From NCBI GenBank assembly GCA_965223835.1, contig CBDCXQ010000001.1:5704001-5768000 (forward strand): a DNA stretch of 64,000 bases. The letters are read 5' to 3'. Source of the DNA: CAVYXZ01 sp965223835. GTDB taxonomy: Bacteria; Chloroflexota; Anaerolineae; Aggregatilineales; Phototrophicaceae. This document shows positions 17,153-26,410 of the stretch, piece after piece. Numbering within the stretch: the stretch's first letter is position 1; every line of letters begins with the position of its first letter. The notes under the pieces were generated by a model that saw only the letters and a list, made by a program, of their open reading frames with translations, did no database searches and was not told the origin of the DNA. The position numbers were made by a program, and so were the translations under genes.

Positions 17153-18826
17153 TTGCGCCTGAAAGACAGCGGGCATCACCTTACAGTTTTGGCGGCTTAC
17201 GGGCTACTGTTCATAGTGCTCACCTGGCCGCTTGTCGCAAACATGCAGACACATGTCCTCGGAGCCGGGACCACGCCGGGCGATAACTTTGAGTATGTCT
17301 GGAAAATGTGGTGGGTTCCTCATGCCATATTCGACCAGGGAATCTCACCTTTTTTCAACCCGAATATCGCCTATCCTGATGGCTACCCACTGGCCTATGG
17401 TGAAATCACGCCCACGCACACTTTTTTACTGGCCCCGATAACGCTTCTGACTGGTCCCGTCTTTGCGTACAATCTGGCGATTCTCTTGTCAGCAGCACTA
17501 ACCGGGTGGCTGATGTACCTGTTGGCCCGACGTAAATTGTTGGTGGTTGCCGGTGCGCCAGCGCTTATTGCTATGGGAGCATTTTTAGCCGGGGTACTGC
17601 TGACCTTTTCGAGTTATCGTTTCATACGCAGTGCTGGTCATTTGCCCTTAATTGATACTCAATGGCTGGTGCTGGCGTTGCTAGGGCTGGACCAATGGTT
17701 GGAAATTGGCACCTGGCGGGCTGCCATCATTCTCGGTCTTGGCATTGCTCTGGCGGCGCTCTCCTCCTGGTATTACGGCTTCATGCTGGTGTTGCTACTG
17801 CCAGTTTATGTTCTGGCCTATAAGGGGAAGAAAATTTTTGCGGTCTTGAAGAATCGTCGGACGTGGTTGACTGGTGGGCTGACACTGGCGGTTATCGGGG
17901 TACTAACCGTCGCATTTCTGCTGCCCTATTTGCAAGTTTCAGCAACTGGCGCAGCGGCGATTCCGCTAGAGGATGCTCGTTTTTGGGCTGCCAGCCCGCT
18001 TGATTATGTGTTGCCCAATGCCCTGCATCCCCTGTGGGGAACGCTGGTTCAAGGCATTGCCTGGCCTTTTCCAGGTGTTGATATGCCCTATGAATTTATG
18101 CTGTCATTGGGTTGGTTGACGCTGTTACTGGGGGTGGTGGGCTGGTGGCGGACAACAGGTTTTGAATGGCGCGGTTATAAATGGATGCTGGTAGCGGCCT
18201 TTATCCTGAGCTTGGGGCCTTTCTTAACACTGGGGCGATTGCCAACTCCGCTTCCGTTACCGGTGCTGGTTTTGCGCGAAATTCTGCCATTTGCGGATGG
18301 TGTGCGGAGTTGGGGGCGATTTTCAATTTTTGTTACACTCAGTTTGAGCCTGCTGGCGGGCTATGGCTTCATCAGTCTGGTGCGGCGCTATGGGGTAATG
18401 TGGCAGTATGGACTATTTTTCCTGGTCATGGGCGGCTTCCTGTTCGGCATGTGGCGGCCCCCGTTGCTCATGGCAGTTGAACCCCGTCCAGTTGATTTGT
18501 GGTTAGCCGATCAGCCCAATATCGCGCCGATCATGCAGTTCCCCGTTGATGAGGCGCTGAGCGGCCCGGCGATGTTGTATACACGCTATCATGGCAAGCC
18601 GGTCGTCTATGGGTATGGCACCTACTACCCATTTTTATTTCGTGAGCAATATCCGATGTTAGCCGACTTTCCAGCCGACCCGGCGCTGGACCAGTTAGTT
18701 ATCTGGGGTGTTCATTTTGTTGTCGTTAACCTGACGGGCTATGAACCTGATACGCTTGTCGACCAGTCACGGTTAGAGCATGTCGTCACGCTGGAAAACC
18801 AGGCCGTATATATGCTTATTCCGTAA
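17153..18826 (+). CDS. Polytopic membrane protein, GT-C glycosyltransferase-like
   Basis: 557 residues starting at TTG 17153, since no in-frame ATG lies nearby upstream. About twelve hydrophobic segments are visible (LTVLAAYGLLFIVLTWPLVA, NLAILLSAALTGWLMYLLA, LAVIGVLTVAFLLPYLQV and others). The first loop contains GDNFEYVWKMWWVPHAIF and NPNIAYPDGYPLAYGE, the type of periplasmic loop with acidic and aromatic residues found in GT-C glycosyltransferases using lipid-linked sugars, and the C-terminal 100 residues are soluble. Substrate and acceptor cannot be told. It converges on the acyltransferase-like gene, overlapping it by 11 bases. Confidence 0.75.
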   Translation: MRLKDSGHHLTVLAAYGLLFIVLTWPLVANMQTHVLGAGTTPGDNFEYVWKMWWVPHAIFDQGISPFFNPNIAYPDGYPLAYGEITPTHTFLLAPITLLTGPVFAYNLAILLSAALTGWLMYLLARRKLLVVAGAPALIAMGAFLAGVLLTFSSYRFIRSAGHLPLIDTQWLVLALLGLDQWLEIGTWRAAIILGLGIALAALSSWYYGFMLVLLLPVYVLAYKGKKIFAVLKNRRTWLTGGLTLAVIGVLTVAFLLPYLQVSATGAAAIPLEDARFWAASPLDYVLPNALHPLWGTLVQGIAWPFPGVDMPYEFMLSLGWLTLLLGVVGWWRTTGFEWRGYKWMLVAAFILSLGPFLTLGRLPTPLPLPVLVLREILPFADGVRSWGRFSIFVTLSLSLLAGYGFISLVRRYGVMWQYGLFFLVMGGFLFGMWRPPLLMAVEPRPVDLWLADQPNIAPIMQFPVDEALSGPAMLYTRYHGKPVVYGYGTYYPFLFREQYPMLADFPADPALDQLVIWGVHFVVVNLTGYEPDTLVDQSRLEHVVTLENQAVYMLIP

Positions 18827-19877
18827 CCCGAACATGCAATGTAGCCCAATCAAACTGGCGTTTGCTCGCCTGATAGTTTTTACGTATTTTTAGCCAGGGT
18901 GCGGACACCGCGTAGCATAACACTACCATCCCAATTAATCCCACCAGTGCTTGCGACGGATTCAGCGCACCATAATTCCCTTGCCACGAACGCCCCGTCA
19001 CTAACCCCAGATGATACAGGAAGCGGTGACCGACGAGATGATGAAAAAAGTACAACATAAATGCTGCTTGCCCCATAAGCGCCAGCGGCCCCACCAGCCA
19101 GCGACTCGTTACCTTATGTGCCGTATCCAGCCGCTGCAGCAACGCCCAGATCAAGAACATGACGCTTAACGAAAAACACATAAACGGCAGGTGGGGATGT
19201 CGGTACCCCACATTGGGTGCAACCAGCATCAGGCCCAGCCAACCTGCTGCAACCAATAGCAGCCAACCACTGTTGAGGATCACCCGACCATCGACTCGGA
19301 GTGCCAATTTGCCTATGCCCAACCCTAACCAGACATAGGCCAGCCAGGGTAAAAGCGGGAAATAATTAATTCCCGGCTGATTATTGAGCCACGTTCCTAG
19401 CCAACCGGGGAGTACGATGTCTCCCCCCACAAGCGCGCTGAAAACCGCCCAGGCTACGCTCAAGGCCAGCAAAGGGATAGCCCCCAAATACCAGACTAGA
19501 AACACCCCGCCGATAATTCCCAGACCAATGAGATGCAATACGTCTAATGCGAACACATCTGCCCAATTGTTACCCACAAAGAAGACGACAAAGTTTAGCA
19601 CATAGGCCATTGCAATAAAGAACAATCCGCGCTGCACGTTGGTCCGCAGCACTTGCCCGAAGGCTACGCTACGTTGCTGCTGTTTGCCCACTGCCAGTGC
19701 CAGCCCAACCCCCACCAGTGCGACAAAGATTGGGGCTGCTAATGACCCCAAAAATTCGGTGAGACGCTCAGCTTCCCGATAGGGTTCGGCTAACCACCAA
19801 TCAAAACTATGATCAATCACCATCAATAATAATGCGACACCACGTAGTGCATCAATACTTGCCAATCGTCTGGTCAT
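18816..19877 (-). CDS. DUF1624/HGSNAT-like membrane acyltransferase
   Basis: 353 residues with about ten membrane segments. The opening RRLASIDALRGVALLLMVIDHSFDWW is the signature of the heparan-alpha-glucosaminide N-acetyltransferase catalytic family, whose conserved Asp and His in 'D..RG...L.M...H' are thought to be essential. FFHHLVGHRFLYHLGLVTG lies near the C-terminus. Such proteins move an acyl group across the membrane on to a sugar or peptidoglycan-like acceptor. The convergent GT-C-like gene makes a cell-surface glycan role plausible but unproven. Confidence 0.78.
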   Translation of the reverse strand: MTRRLASIDALRGVALLLMVIDHSFDWWLAEPYREAERLTEFLGSLAAPIFVALVGVGLALAVGKQQQRSVAFGQVLRTNVQRGLFFIAMAYVLNFVVFFVGNNWADVFALDVLHLIGLGIIGGVFLVWYLGAIPLLALSVAWAVFSALVGGDIVLPGWLGTWLNNQPGINYFPLLPWLAYVWLGLGIGKLALRVDGRVILNSGWLLLVAAGWLGLMLVAPNVGYRHPHLPFMCFSLSVMFLIWALLQRLDTAHKVTSRWLVGPLALMGQAAFMLYFFHHLVGHRFLYHLGLVTGRSWQGNYGALNPSQALVGLIGMVVLCYAVSAPWLKIRKNYQASKRQFDWATLHVRVTE

Positions 19878-20067
19878 TTAAACCGCTCCTGTCTACACGG
19901 ATTCTACACTGGTTATTCTGCTTCAAATATAAACATATGGCGGGTGGCATCATTGGCTGTAAGCATGAATATGCGTAAAATTAGCTTGCGAATGGGGTGC
20001 TGCCCCGCAAAATGGTAGCTGACGCACGATTCAGCTATCCATCCTGACGCCAAAAAAGCAGGCATAC

Positions 20068-20937
20068 ATGTTCCCAACTCGACCATCAATCAGCCAGAAT
20101 TTAAAGTTGGAAGAGGTGCTGCATCGCCTGCAACAACAGGCCGCTGTGACTGGACTAGTGGTCACCGGAACCGGCGCTTCGAATCAGCTGCAGCCAGAAA
20201 GTGATTATGATCTGATCGTCATTCTCGACTCGATGCCGGTGCCACTACATGTCGCGCTCACGACAATTGATGAACGCCTGACAGATGTCATCTTCATGCG
20301 TCAGACTACGCTCGAGTCAATGCTAATATCCGCCGAGCCGTTTGACCCCGATGATCTCACAGGCAAGCTCATCAGCTGGTTGCAGCAGGGCCAAATCATG
20401 TTTGACCGTTACGGCCATCTCGAGCAATTGCACACAAGATTCCCGCAACACAATGGGTTGCAAACAGCAGCAGACTACACCGTGTATGGCCGCTGCTTCA
20501 GCATCAATTATAATCTGCGACAGACGCGACGAATGCTAAAATCCACCGATCCAGTGTATCAGTTTGCGGTTGAACTGCGCTATTTGTACACATTTTCTGA
20601 ACTGTGGCTTGCTTACTTTCAAATTCGCCATATTCCGTGGCGCGGCGAGAAGGCAGCGATCCGCTATGTCGAGCAGCATGACCCGGTTTTTCTGAAAACT
20701 TTCCGGCAAATGTTGGCTGAAAATGAGCAAACACGTAAAATGGCGTTATATGAACAAGTTGCGGCCAGCGTGCTGGACCCCGTAGGCGGTTTGTGGAACG
20801 CTGAAATCACGGCGATAGCATTCGATAGTCCGGTGCAGATGTCGGATGTCCATATCGGCCTGGCATTCTGGGACAAACTGTTGGCTGCCCCAAAAAGGAG
20901 CAATAAAGACAATGGCAGAACAATCAGCAATTTTTGA
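20068..20937 (+). CDS. Nucleotidyltransferase-domain protein
   Basis: 289 residues. The N-terminal 120 residues show the polymerase-beta-like nucleotidyltransferase pattern: VVTGTGASNQLQPESDYDLIVIL (about residues 32-54, with the G-[ST] and the D-x-[DE] metal ligands) and a later Asp in LTDVIFMR. The C-terminal helical region is the substrate-recognition part seen in aminoglycoside-type and MNT-like enzymes, with no specific match. No HEPN partner is next to it, so a MNT-HEPN toxin pair is not supported. The next gene overlaps its end by 26 bases. Confidence 0.7.
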   Translation: MFPTRPSISQNLKLEEVLHRLQQQAAVTGLVVTGTGASNQLQPESDYDLIVILDSMPVPLHVALTTIDERLTDVIFMRQTTLESMLISAEPFDPDDLTGKLISWLQQGQIMFDRYGHLEQLHTRFPQHNGLQTAADYTVYGRCFSINYNLRQTRRMLKSTDPVYQFAVELRYLYTFSELWLAYFQIRHIPWRGEKAAIRYVEQHDPVFLKTFRQMLAENEQTRKMALYEQVAASVLDPVGGLWNAEITAIAFDSPVQMSDVHIGLAFWDKLLAAPKRSNKDNGRTISNF

Positions 20938-21265
20938 AGTCAAGGAATACATGGTCATTTTGCGCCAGCTGGAAATCATGGAATTCGGCGGTCAGGAGAT
21001 TCGATTGCGGGGTATCGTGCGTTGCCATGGCGATGTTCATACGCTGGATGTTTATTTCCTGGAAGCAGGCAGCCATTTTCCGCAGCCGGTGGCCGAGATC
21101 GACAAAAACAAGGGCTTCATGTTTATGCCCTTCAGTGACTTACCCGTTCTGGTCGATATTCTGCGCAATGAGAAGCCGATATATGCGCATTTGCGAGCCG
21201 ACCGCCCAGAATGGACCAGTATCACGACCACTAAAGAACCAGTGGGCGAGGGTGAAAACAGTTAA
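20912..21265 (+). CDS. Unknown small protein following the nucleotidyltransferase
   Basis: 117 residues from ATG 20912, selected because AAGGAG stands at 20895-20900; the frame itself opens earlier, at 20846. The sequence is soluble and beta-rich (GGQEIRLRGIVRCHGDVHTLDVYFLEAGSHFP, KGFMFMPFSDLPVLVDILRNEKPIYAHL). I do not recognise the family. Its start lies within the end of the nucleotidyltransferase gene, so the two are probably co-translated and may act together. Confidence 0.65.
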   Translation: MAEQSAIFEVKEYMVILRQLEIMEFGGQEIRLRGIVRCHGDVHTLDVYFLEAGSHFPQPVAEIDKNKGFMFMPFSDLPVLVDILRNEKPIYAHLRADRPEWTSITTTKEPVGEGENS

Positions 21266-21335
21266 CGAATCAGATTCCAGCGACGGTAACTGACTTTCTT
21301 CGCGCACCAACTGGCAATTGGAGACTTGGTTTACG

Positions 21336-21812
21336 ATGTCAGTCACGATCACCCGCGAAGATGCTTCTTCGCCTATCAGCCAGCAGTTGATTGCTGAACT
21401 CTCGGCGGAACTGGGCGCTAGTTATGGCGATGACGGCACCGGTTTGTTTACGCCCCAGGATGTCGCGATCCCGCGGGCTGTGTTTGTCGTTGCCTGGCTG
21501 GATGAAACGCCGGTTGGTTGTGGCGCACTACGTCCGATGACTCATGATAAATCGATTGCCGAAGTCAAGCGGATGTATGTGCGCCCAACTACACGGGGTC
21601 AGGGGATCGCCCGCCAGATTCTCGCAAAATTAGAGGGCATAGCAGCCGAGTTTGATTATGTTGCTATCCAGCTTGAAACCGGCACGTTACAACAAGCCGC
21701 CATTGGCCTCTACGAATCAGCCGGTTACGTTCGAACACCCTGCTATGGTCCCTATATCGATAACCCGCTGAGCGTCTGCTATGAGAAACGCTTGAAACCG
21801 GCACCGCGATAA
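21336..21812 (+). CDS. GNAT-family N-acetyltransferase
   Basis: 158 residues from ATG 21336 (MSVTITREDASSP). Motif A for acetyl-CoA pyrophosphate binding is VKRMYVRPTTRGQGIARQIL (about residues 75-94) and motif B is IGLYESAGYVRTPCYGPY. The EVKRMYV strand and short length are typical of small-molecule or amino-acid acetyltransferases. GGAGA at 21320-21324 could be its ribosome site with an 11-base gap. It converges on the aldolase gene. Substrate unknown. Confidence 0.85.
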   Translation: MSVTITREDASSPISQQLIAELSAELGASYGDDGTGLFTPQDVAIPRAVFVVAWLDETPVGCGALRPMTHDKSIAEVKRMYVRPTTRGQGIARQILAKLEGIAAEFDYVAIQLETGTLQQAAIGLYESAGYVRTPCYGPYIDNPLSVCYEKRLKPAPR

Positions 21813-21852
21813 CACATACCTCATTACTTTGTGTTACTGTATGACGTTCAGA

Positions 21853-22941
21853 TCAAGCGATGGTCACATCATCACACAGGTACACATCCTGAATGAGATT
21901 CAATAGCTCAATGCCTTCAGCCAGCGGGCGCTGGAAGGCCTTGCGACCACTAATCAGTCCGGTGCCACCCGCGCGTTTGTTAATCACGGCGGTGGTCGCA
22001 GCTTCAGCGAAATCATTGGCACCGCTGGCACCACCAGAATTAATCAGTCCCGCCCGGCCCATATAACAATTGGCGACCTGATACCGGGTCAGATCAATGG
22101 GGTGGTCACTGGTTAGTTGAGTATAGATGCGTTCATCCAGCTTGCCATAGGACGAATCGCCGCTGTTCAGCGCTTTGAATCCCCCGTTAACTGTAGGCAG
22201 TTTTTGTTTAATGATGTCAGCTTGAATGGTGACGCCCAGGTGATTGGCTTGCCCGGTCAGGTCAGCAGCTGTCTCGTAATTGGTGCCATTGATGCTAAAT
22301 TCCGGGTTGCGCATGTAACACCACAGCACCGTCGCCATGCCGAGTTCATGGGCATAAGCGAAGGCTTCGGCCACCGCGACCAATTGGCGGGCGCTTTCTG
22401 CCGAGCCAAAGTAGACGGTTGCGCCAACTGAAACTGCCCCCATGTTCCAGGCTTCCTTGATGGTCCCGAACATGATCTGATCGTACTTATTCGGGTATGT
22501 TACTAGCTCGTTGTGATTGATCTTGACCATAAAGGGAATGCGATGGGCATATTTACGGGCTACTGCACCCAACACACCGAAGGTTGATGCAACTGCGTTA
22601 CAACCACCCTCGATTGCCAGTTCCACAATCCCAGCCGGGTCAAAATAGCGCGGATTCTTGGCGAAGGACGCCCCGGCGGAATGCTCAATACCCTGATCGA
22701 CTGGCAGAATCGAGAGATAACCGGTGCCGCCCAGTCGTCCGTGATCGAACATTTGCTGTAAGCTGCGCAGCACCTGGGGACTCCGGTCCGTCTGCGTATA
22801 AACATCATCAACAAAATCCGGCCCCGGCAGGTACAGATCGGTGTGCGGTATCGTCTGTGAGGTGTGATTCAGCAGCGAATCGGCATCATTACCGAGATAT
22901 TCGGCAATCCTGTCAATGGAAGATGCAACAGCTATAGCCAT
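21853..22941 (-). CDS. fbaB: Fructose-bisphosphate aldolase, class I (DhnA/FbaB type)
   Basis: 362 residues. Cleaves or forms fructose-1,6-bisphosphate via a Schiff base, in central glycolysis/gluconeogenesis. LSILPVDQGIEHSAGASFA gives the conserved Asp-Gln-Gly-x-Glu-His strand, and MVKINHNE and VTIQADIIKQKLP carry the lysines expected in the active site. GAVSVGATVYFGS and NSGGASG are the phosphate-binding loops. The length suits the archaeal-like class I enzymes common in Chloroflexota. A TATAAT lies about 45 bases upstream on the minus strand. Glucokinase at 62695 is the only other glycolytic gene in the window. Confidence 0.9.
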   Translation of the reverse strand: MAIAVASSIDRIAEYLGNDADSLLNHTSQTIPHTDLYLPGPDFVDDVYTQTDRSPQVLRSLQQMFDHGRLGGTGYLSILPVDQGIEHSAGASFAKNPRYFDPAGIVELAIEGGCNAVASTFGVLGAVARKYAHRIPFMVKINHNELVTYPNKYDQIMFGTIKEAWNMGAVSVGATVYFGSAESARQLVAVAEAFAYAHELGMATVLWCYMRNPEFSINGTNYETAADLTGQANHLGVTIQADIIKQKLPTVNGGFKALNSGDSSYGKLDERIYTQLTSDHPIDLTRYQVANCYMGRAGLINSGGASGANDFAEAATTAVINKRAGGTGLISGRKAFQRPLAEGIELLNLIQDVYLCDDVTIA

Positions 22942-23052
22942 AGTTGTAGAGCAGGCCGCTGTGGCGCTGCTCGTCTCCTTTCATTCTGGTTGAAATTATG
23001 CCCCATTATAGCGCAAACCAGCCAACCGAAAGAATAAAATAGCAACAAAACC

Positions 23053-23070
23053 CAGGGCAATCGCTTCAAA
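23053..23070 (+). repeat. Terminal inverted repeat, ISAs1 copy 1, left
   Basis: CAGGGCAATCGCTTCAAA, an exact inverted match to 24280-24297. The transposase stop codon (23066-23068) is inside it. Confidence 0.9.
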
Positions 23071-24205
23071 GTTGTAAGAGTAATTGCAACAAAAAGGGAT
23101 CGTCAAGCGTAGCTCGATAGCGTTTTTGCTTAAGACTGCCTTTTGAAGGGTCTTGCTTGAGAATATTGAGTGCTATATCGCGCAAAACCGCCATGTTCTG
23201 AGGGGCATTTTGATGTCGAATGCGCGAGCCATCCTCTCGAAACGTGACATCCAATATCCAATGCAAGCTATTCTCAATTGCCCAATGGGTGCGTGTGGCG
23301 TGGAGGAGTTGTTGGGCATGGGCGGCTAAACTGCTGATGTAATATGAGGTTTCTTGCTCAACTTTATTGCCGATACGGCGTTCACGATGTACCCGCACGA
23401 TGGAGTGTAGATCAGTCCAACCATCATAATATCGGAGGTGTTCAAAGGCGACGGGGTCAGCAATTGCCCAGGCATGACGAATGTCGATGTGTCCATGTCC
23501 TTTGTCAACTGTCTTGTGATAATCGTGGTTCATGCCAGCAAAATTCACCTGATCGGCATAAGCAAACCAATCCACGACATCTTGAAACAGCTTGCCCTGA
23601 TTTTCCTTGAGGCTCAACCCATAATCGGCTTTACGCTCCCGGATTTTTTGCGCGATCTTCTTCTGGCATCCCATTGCATCTATTGTCACAATACATCCGG
23701 TCGCGTTCAGTAAATCCAGTAATTGCGGGATGGCAGTAATCTCATTGGATTTTTCATCGACTTTACGCTGTCCTAATGTCAATCCATTCTCACTTGCCCA
23801 TGCCCGTACCATGTGGATTGCCCCTTTTTTCCCGCCTTGCTGGTAGCTATGGCGGGCAGTTTTGCCGTCGATAGCAATCACTTGTCCCACTGTCACCGTG
23901 AATACCCCTTCAATCCAGCGAATGAAACACCGTTGAAAAACTTCACCATCAATGATGGCAAACCCATCGCCAAAGGTATCGTGTGAGGGTATCCCATTCT
24001 CTAATTTGAGAAATTTCTTGAGCCACGCTTCTTTGCGCTTGCCGAATGTCTCCATATCTGTCCAGCCTTCCGCTCCAGCGAGGACAGCACAGATGGCGAT
24101 GATCAGGATTTCAATGAGTGGATAATTACATCGTCCAACCACTCGCGGGTCTTCTATTTCTCCAAAACAGGTTTCAATACTCGCTAAGGGCTTGTTTTCA
24201 CTCAT
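23066..24205 (-). CDS. ISAs1-family transposase
   Basis: 379 residues from MSENKPLASIETCF at 24205; an upstream ATG at 24232 adds nine basic residues. N-terminal DUF4372/ISAs1 block (FGEIEDPRVVGRCNYPLIEILIIAICAVLAGAEGWTDMETFG) followed by a DDE catalytic core: VIAIDGKTARHSYQQGG, IVTIDAMGCQKKIAQKI and, near the end, HWAIENSLHWILDVTFREDGSRIRHQNAPQNMAVLRDIALN. All three catalytic positions appear present and the frame is unbroken, so the enzyme may be active. Confidence 0.92.
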   Translation of the reverse strand: MSENKPLASIETCFGEIEDPRVVGRCNYPLIEILIIAICAVLAGAEGWTDMETFGKRKEAWLKKFLKLENGIPSHDTFGDGFAIIDGEVFQRCFIRWIEGVFTVTVGQVIAIDGKTARHSYQQGGKKGAIHMVRAWASENGLTLGQRKVDEKSNEITAIPQLLDLLNATGCIVTIDAMGCQKKIAQKIRERKADYGLSLKENQGKLFQDVVDWFAYADQVNFAGMNHDYHKTVDKGHGHIDIRHAWAIADPVAFEHLRYYDGWTDLHSIVRVHRERRIGNKVEQETSYYISSLAAHAQQLLHATRTHWAIENSLHWILDVTFREDGSRIRHQNAPQNMAVLRDIALNILKQDPSKGSLKQKRYRATLDDPFLLQLLLQL

Positions 24206-24279
24206 GGAAGGAGGCTTCCTTTTCGATTTCACCCCCTCATTATCCTTTCCACTTCATACATTACCCACTTTATTTCATT

Positions 24280-24297
24280 TTTGAAGCGATTGCCCTG
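24280..24297 (-). repeat. Terminal inverted repeat, ISAs1 copy 1, right
   Basis: Exact inverted match to 23053-23070. The promoter of the next gene starts 22 bp outside it. Confidence 0.9.
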
Positions 24298-24318
24298 CTG
24301 GTCAGGGTATCGCACGAA

Positions 24319-24346
24319 TTGTCTGCATAGCCAGTCCTGCTATAAT
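24319..24346 (+). promoter_or_regulatory. Promoter of the small membrane protein gene
   Basis: TTGTCT (24319-24324), 16-bp spacer, TATAAT (24341-24346), 45 bp before the ATG at 24392. It begins just outside the ISAs1 right end, so the insertion may have cut away upstream control sequence. Confidence 0.6.
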
Positions 24347-24391
24347 GTCTGGTTATCTTAAATGCATTGTGTTTATCGGGAGTAATTTTTG

Positions 24392-24949
24392 ATGTTACGT
24401 TTAGCAATAAAAGCGCTGTTGTGTGTCTTACTGCTCAGCTTATCCTTGACGATTGTTTTTGCTCATGGCGAAGATGAGGAGACCGGTGCTGCAGATGCGG
24501 CATCTGTTGTCACAACGACGACCCAAACCAATTCACCGTTTTGGTCCGTATTTGCCTCATTAGGGCTGTCTGCTGTAGCTACTGGTGGCTCGTGGACAAT
24601 CGCGCGGCAACAATTGACCAACGTGCAGCTTGTCATCATTGCCCTGATGGTTTCAACCGGAATTATTCACCTCATTTTGGGGTTACAAGGCGATATCCTC
24701 TTGCTTTTCAATAGCATTGGCTATTTGGGGCTGGTTGGACTGCGTTTCTTACCCCTCCTACGGGGCAGTAAGCCTCTATTGCTTGTAAATGGTGCAATTA
24801 TTATATATACCTTTGTGACTATCATTGGCTATTTTGTGGTACATGGCACAGTTGAAACTGTTGGCCTCATAACGAAGGTAATTGAGGTTTTGCTTATTTT
24901 GGCAGTTGCTTTCGATACTACTCAACTTGTGCAGCAACCTGGCGACTAG
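24392..24949 (+). CDS. Unknown membrane protein with signal peptide
   Basis: 185 residues from ATG 24392, nine bases after GGGAG. MLRLAIKALLCVLLLSLSLTIVFAHGEDEE is a signal peptide or first membrane segment, then a Thr-rich stretch and about four more segments (WSVFASLGLSAVATGGSW, LVIIALMVSTGIIHLILGL, LGLVGLRFLPLL, AIIIYTFVTIIGYFVV). The His-Gly-Glu-Asp-Glu cluster just after the cleavage region could bind metal, which is only a guess. I do not recognise the family. It is transcribed with, or shortly before, the M24 peptidase. Confidence 0.7.
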   Translation: MLRLAIKALLCVLLLSLSLTIVFAHGEDEETGAADAASVVTTTTQTNSPFWSVFASLGLSAVATGGSWTIARQQLTNVQLVIIALMVSTGIIHLILGLQGDILLLFNSIGYLGLVGLRFLPLLRGSKPLLLVNGAIIIYTFVTIIGYFVVHGTVETVGLITKVIEVLLILAVAFDTTQLVQQPGD

Positions 24950-25126
24950 CATAAAGCAGTTGGTATGTAATTTTTGTACTATTGAGACAGCAAGAACCAC
25001 AATAAACCTTACCCAATTCGTTTCCGGTCGCAATGGAATACTTGCCCTTTTCTCCACATCTGACCGTTGGAATGTTCACGCGGTACAATAGGCTGCTGGT
25101 TAGTGATTTACGATGAGGACTCTTTG

Positions 25127-26356
25127 ATGAAATCTGATCTGGATCGTTTGATGGTGGAACGTGATTTGCAGGCGCTGGTAGTGGTGGGCGATGAAGTGTA
25201 TAGTGCGCCGCGTGATTATCTGACCAATGGGGCGCAAGTCACGGGCGGGCTGGTCATTAAAAAGCAGGAAGCCGACCCCCTGATGATTGTGAATCCGATG
25301 GAGGTGGAGGAAGCCGCTGCCAGTGGGTTAACCGTCTACACGACGAACGATTTCAACTACACGGATCTGGTCAAGAAGGCGGAAGGCGACCGTGACAAAG
25401 CGACGGTCTGGCTGTGGGAGCAGGCGCTGCAACGCGCGAATATCCCGCCGGGCCGCATCGGTATCTATGGCACGAGCGCGGTCAACGCCTACATCGAGCT
25501 GGTACGCCAACTGAATCATCTGGACGATTACGAGTTTGTCGGTGAGCGCGGGCTAACGATCTTTGATGAGGCTTATGTTACAAAAGACGCGCAGGAAATC
25601 GAGCGCATCAAGGTTGTCGCGGCGGGCACCAGCGCCACCCTCCAGGCGACCTGGGATTATATCGCCGGGCATGGTCAGCAGGGTAGCACGGTCGTCAAGG
25701 CGGATGGTTCGCGGCTGACGATTGGCGATGTCAAGCGGTTTGTGCGGCGCACGCTGCTGGATTATGATCTGGAAGACACTGGGATGATCTTTGCGCAGGG
25801 GCGGGATGGTGGCTACCCGCACAGCCGGGGACAGGCCGATCAAGCGCTGGAAGTCGGGCAGGCGATTGTCTTTGATCTGTTCCCGCGTGAACTGGGCGGC
25901 GGCTATCATCATGATGTGACGCGAACGTGGTGCATCGGCCATGCGCCGGATCAGGTCAAAGCGACGTATGATGTCGTGATGCGCTCGTTTGAGATCGCTA
26001 TGGAAACCTATGACGAACCGGGACAACCGACCCATCTCATGCAGGAAGCGGTGCTGGATTATTTTGAAGGTGAAGGCCATGCGACGGGTCGCAGCGAACC
26101 GGGCAACATGCAGGGCTATGTGCACAGCCTGGGGCATGGCGTAGGGCTGGAGATTCACGAGCGCCCTTCGATCAGTCATCTACTGAAAGCAGACAAATTC
26201 CAGGCGGGTAATGCCCTCACGATTGAGCCGGGCCTGTATTACCCCGATGACGGCTATGGCGTGCGCATTGAGGACATGGTTTACATTGACGAAAATGGTG
26301 TGATGGTCACGCTCACCGACTTCCATAAAAAGCTGGTGATTGAATTGCAGGGCTAA
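25127..26356 (+). CDS. M24-family metallopeptidase (Xaa-Pro aminopeptidase-like)
   Basis: 409 residues from ATG 25127, with GAGGA about ten bases upstream. A creatinase-type N-terminal domain is followed by the pita-bread fold: AIVFDLFPRELGGGYHHDVTRTWCIG (the two Asp metal ligands), YVHSLGHGVGLEIHERPS (His ligand), NALTIEPGLYY and GVRIEDMVYI (Glu ligands). FDLFPR in place of the usual D-x-G spelling marks a subfamily. It would remove N-terminal residues before proline or act on a related bond in the cytoplasm. No operon partner is evident. Confidence 0.85.
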   Translation: MKSDLDRLMVERDLQALVVVGDEVYSAPRDYLTNGAQVTGGLVIKKQEADPLMIVNPMEVEEAAASGLTVYTTNDFNYTDLVKKAEGDRDKATVWLWEQALQRANIPPGRIGIYGTSAVNAYIELVRQLNHLDDYEFVGERGLTIFDEAYVTKDAQEIERIKVVAAGTSATLQATWDYIAGHGQQGSTVVKADGSRLTIGDVKRFVRRTLLDYDLEDTGMIFAQGRDGGYPHSRGQADQALEVGQAIVFDLFPRELGGGYHHDVTRTWCIGHAPDQVKATYDVVMRSFEIAMETYDEPGQPTHLMQEAVLDYFEGEGHATGRSEPGNMQGYVHSLGHGVGLEIHERPSISHLLKADKFQAGNALTIEPGLYYPDDGYGVRIEDMVYIDENGVMVTLTDFHKKLVIELQG

Positions 26357-26399
26357 TTGCAGCGCAAAACACGTTTGATTGACATTTTACCTTACCTCA

Positions 26400-26410
26400 C
26401 CCCCGGCCCC
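26400..26410 (+). repeat. Target-site duplication, left (11 bp)
   Basis: CCCCCGGCCCC, identical to 27625-27635, directly abutting the IS4-like element on the left. Confidence 0.85.

Larger units (their letters stand above)
23053..24297 (-). mobile_element. ISAs1-family insertion sequence, copy 1
   Basis: A 1245-bp element bounded by perfect 18-bp terminal inverted repeats (CAGGGCAATCGCTTCAAA at 23053-23070, its complement at 24280-24297) and carrying one intact transposase gene. No matching direct repeat flanks it, so the insertion is old, rearranged, or inserted without a readable duplication. Its ends share AGGGCAATCGC with the second ISAs1 element at 47748. Confidence 0.88.

Noticed and set aside
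20068..21265. An MNT-HEPN toxin-antitoxin pair at the nucleotidyltransferase gene.
   Set aside because: The downstream 117-residue protein is beta-rich and shows no HEPN R-x(4-6)-H motif.
21815..21840. AACACA...TGTGTT between the GNAT and aldolase genes as a bidirectional terminator.
   Set aside because: Only six pairs with a 13-base loop and no U-tract.
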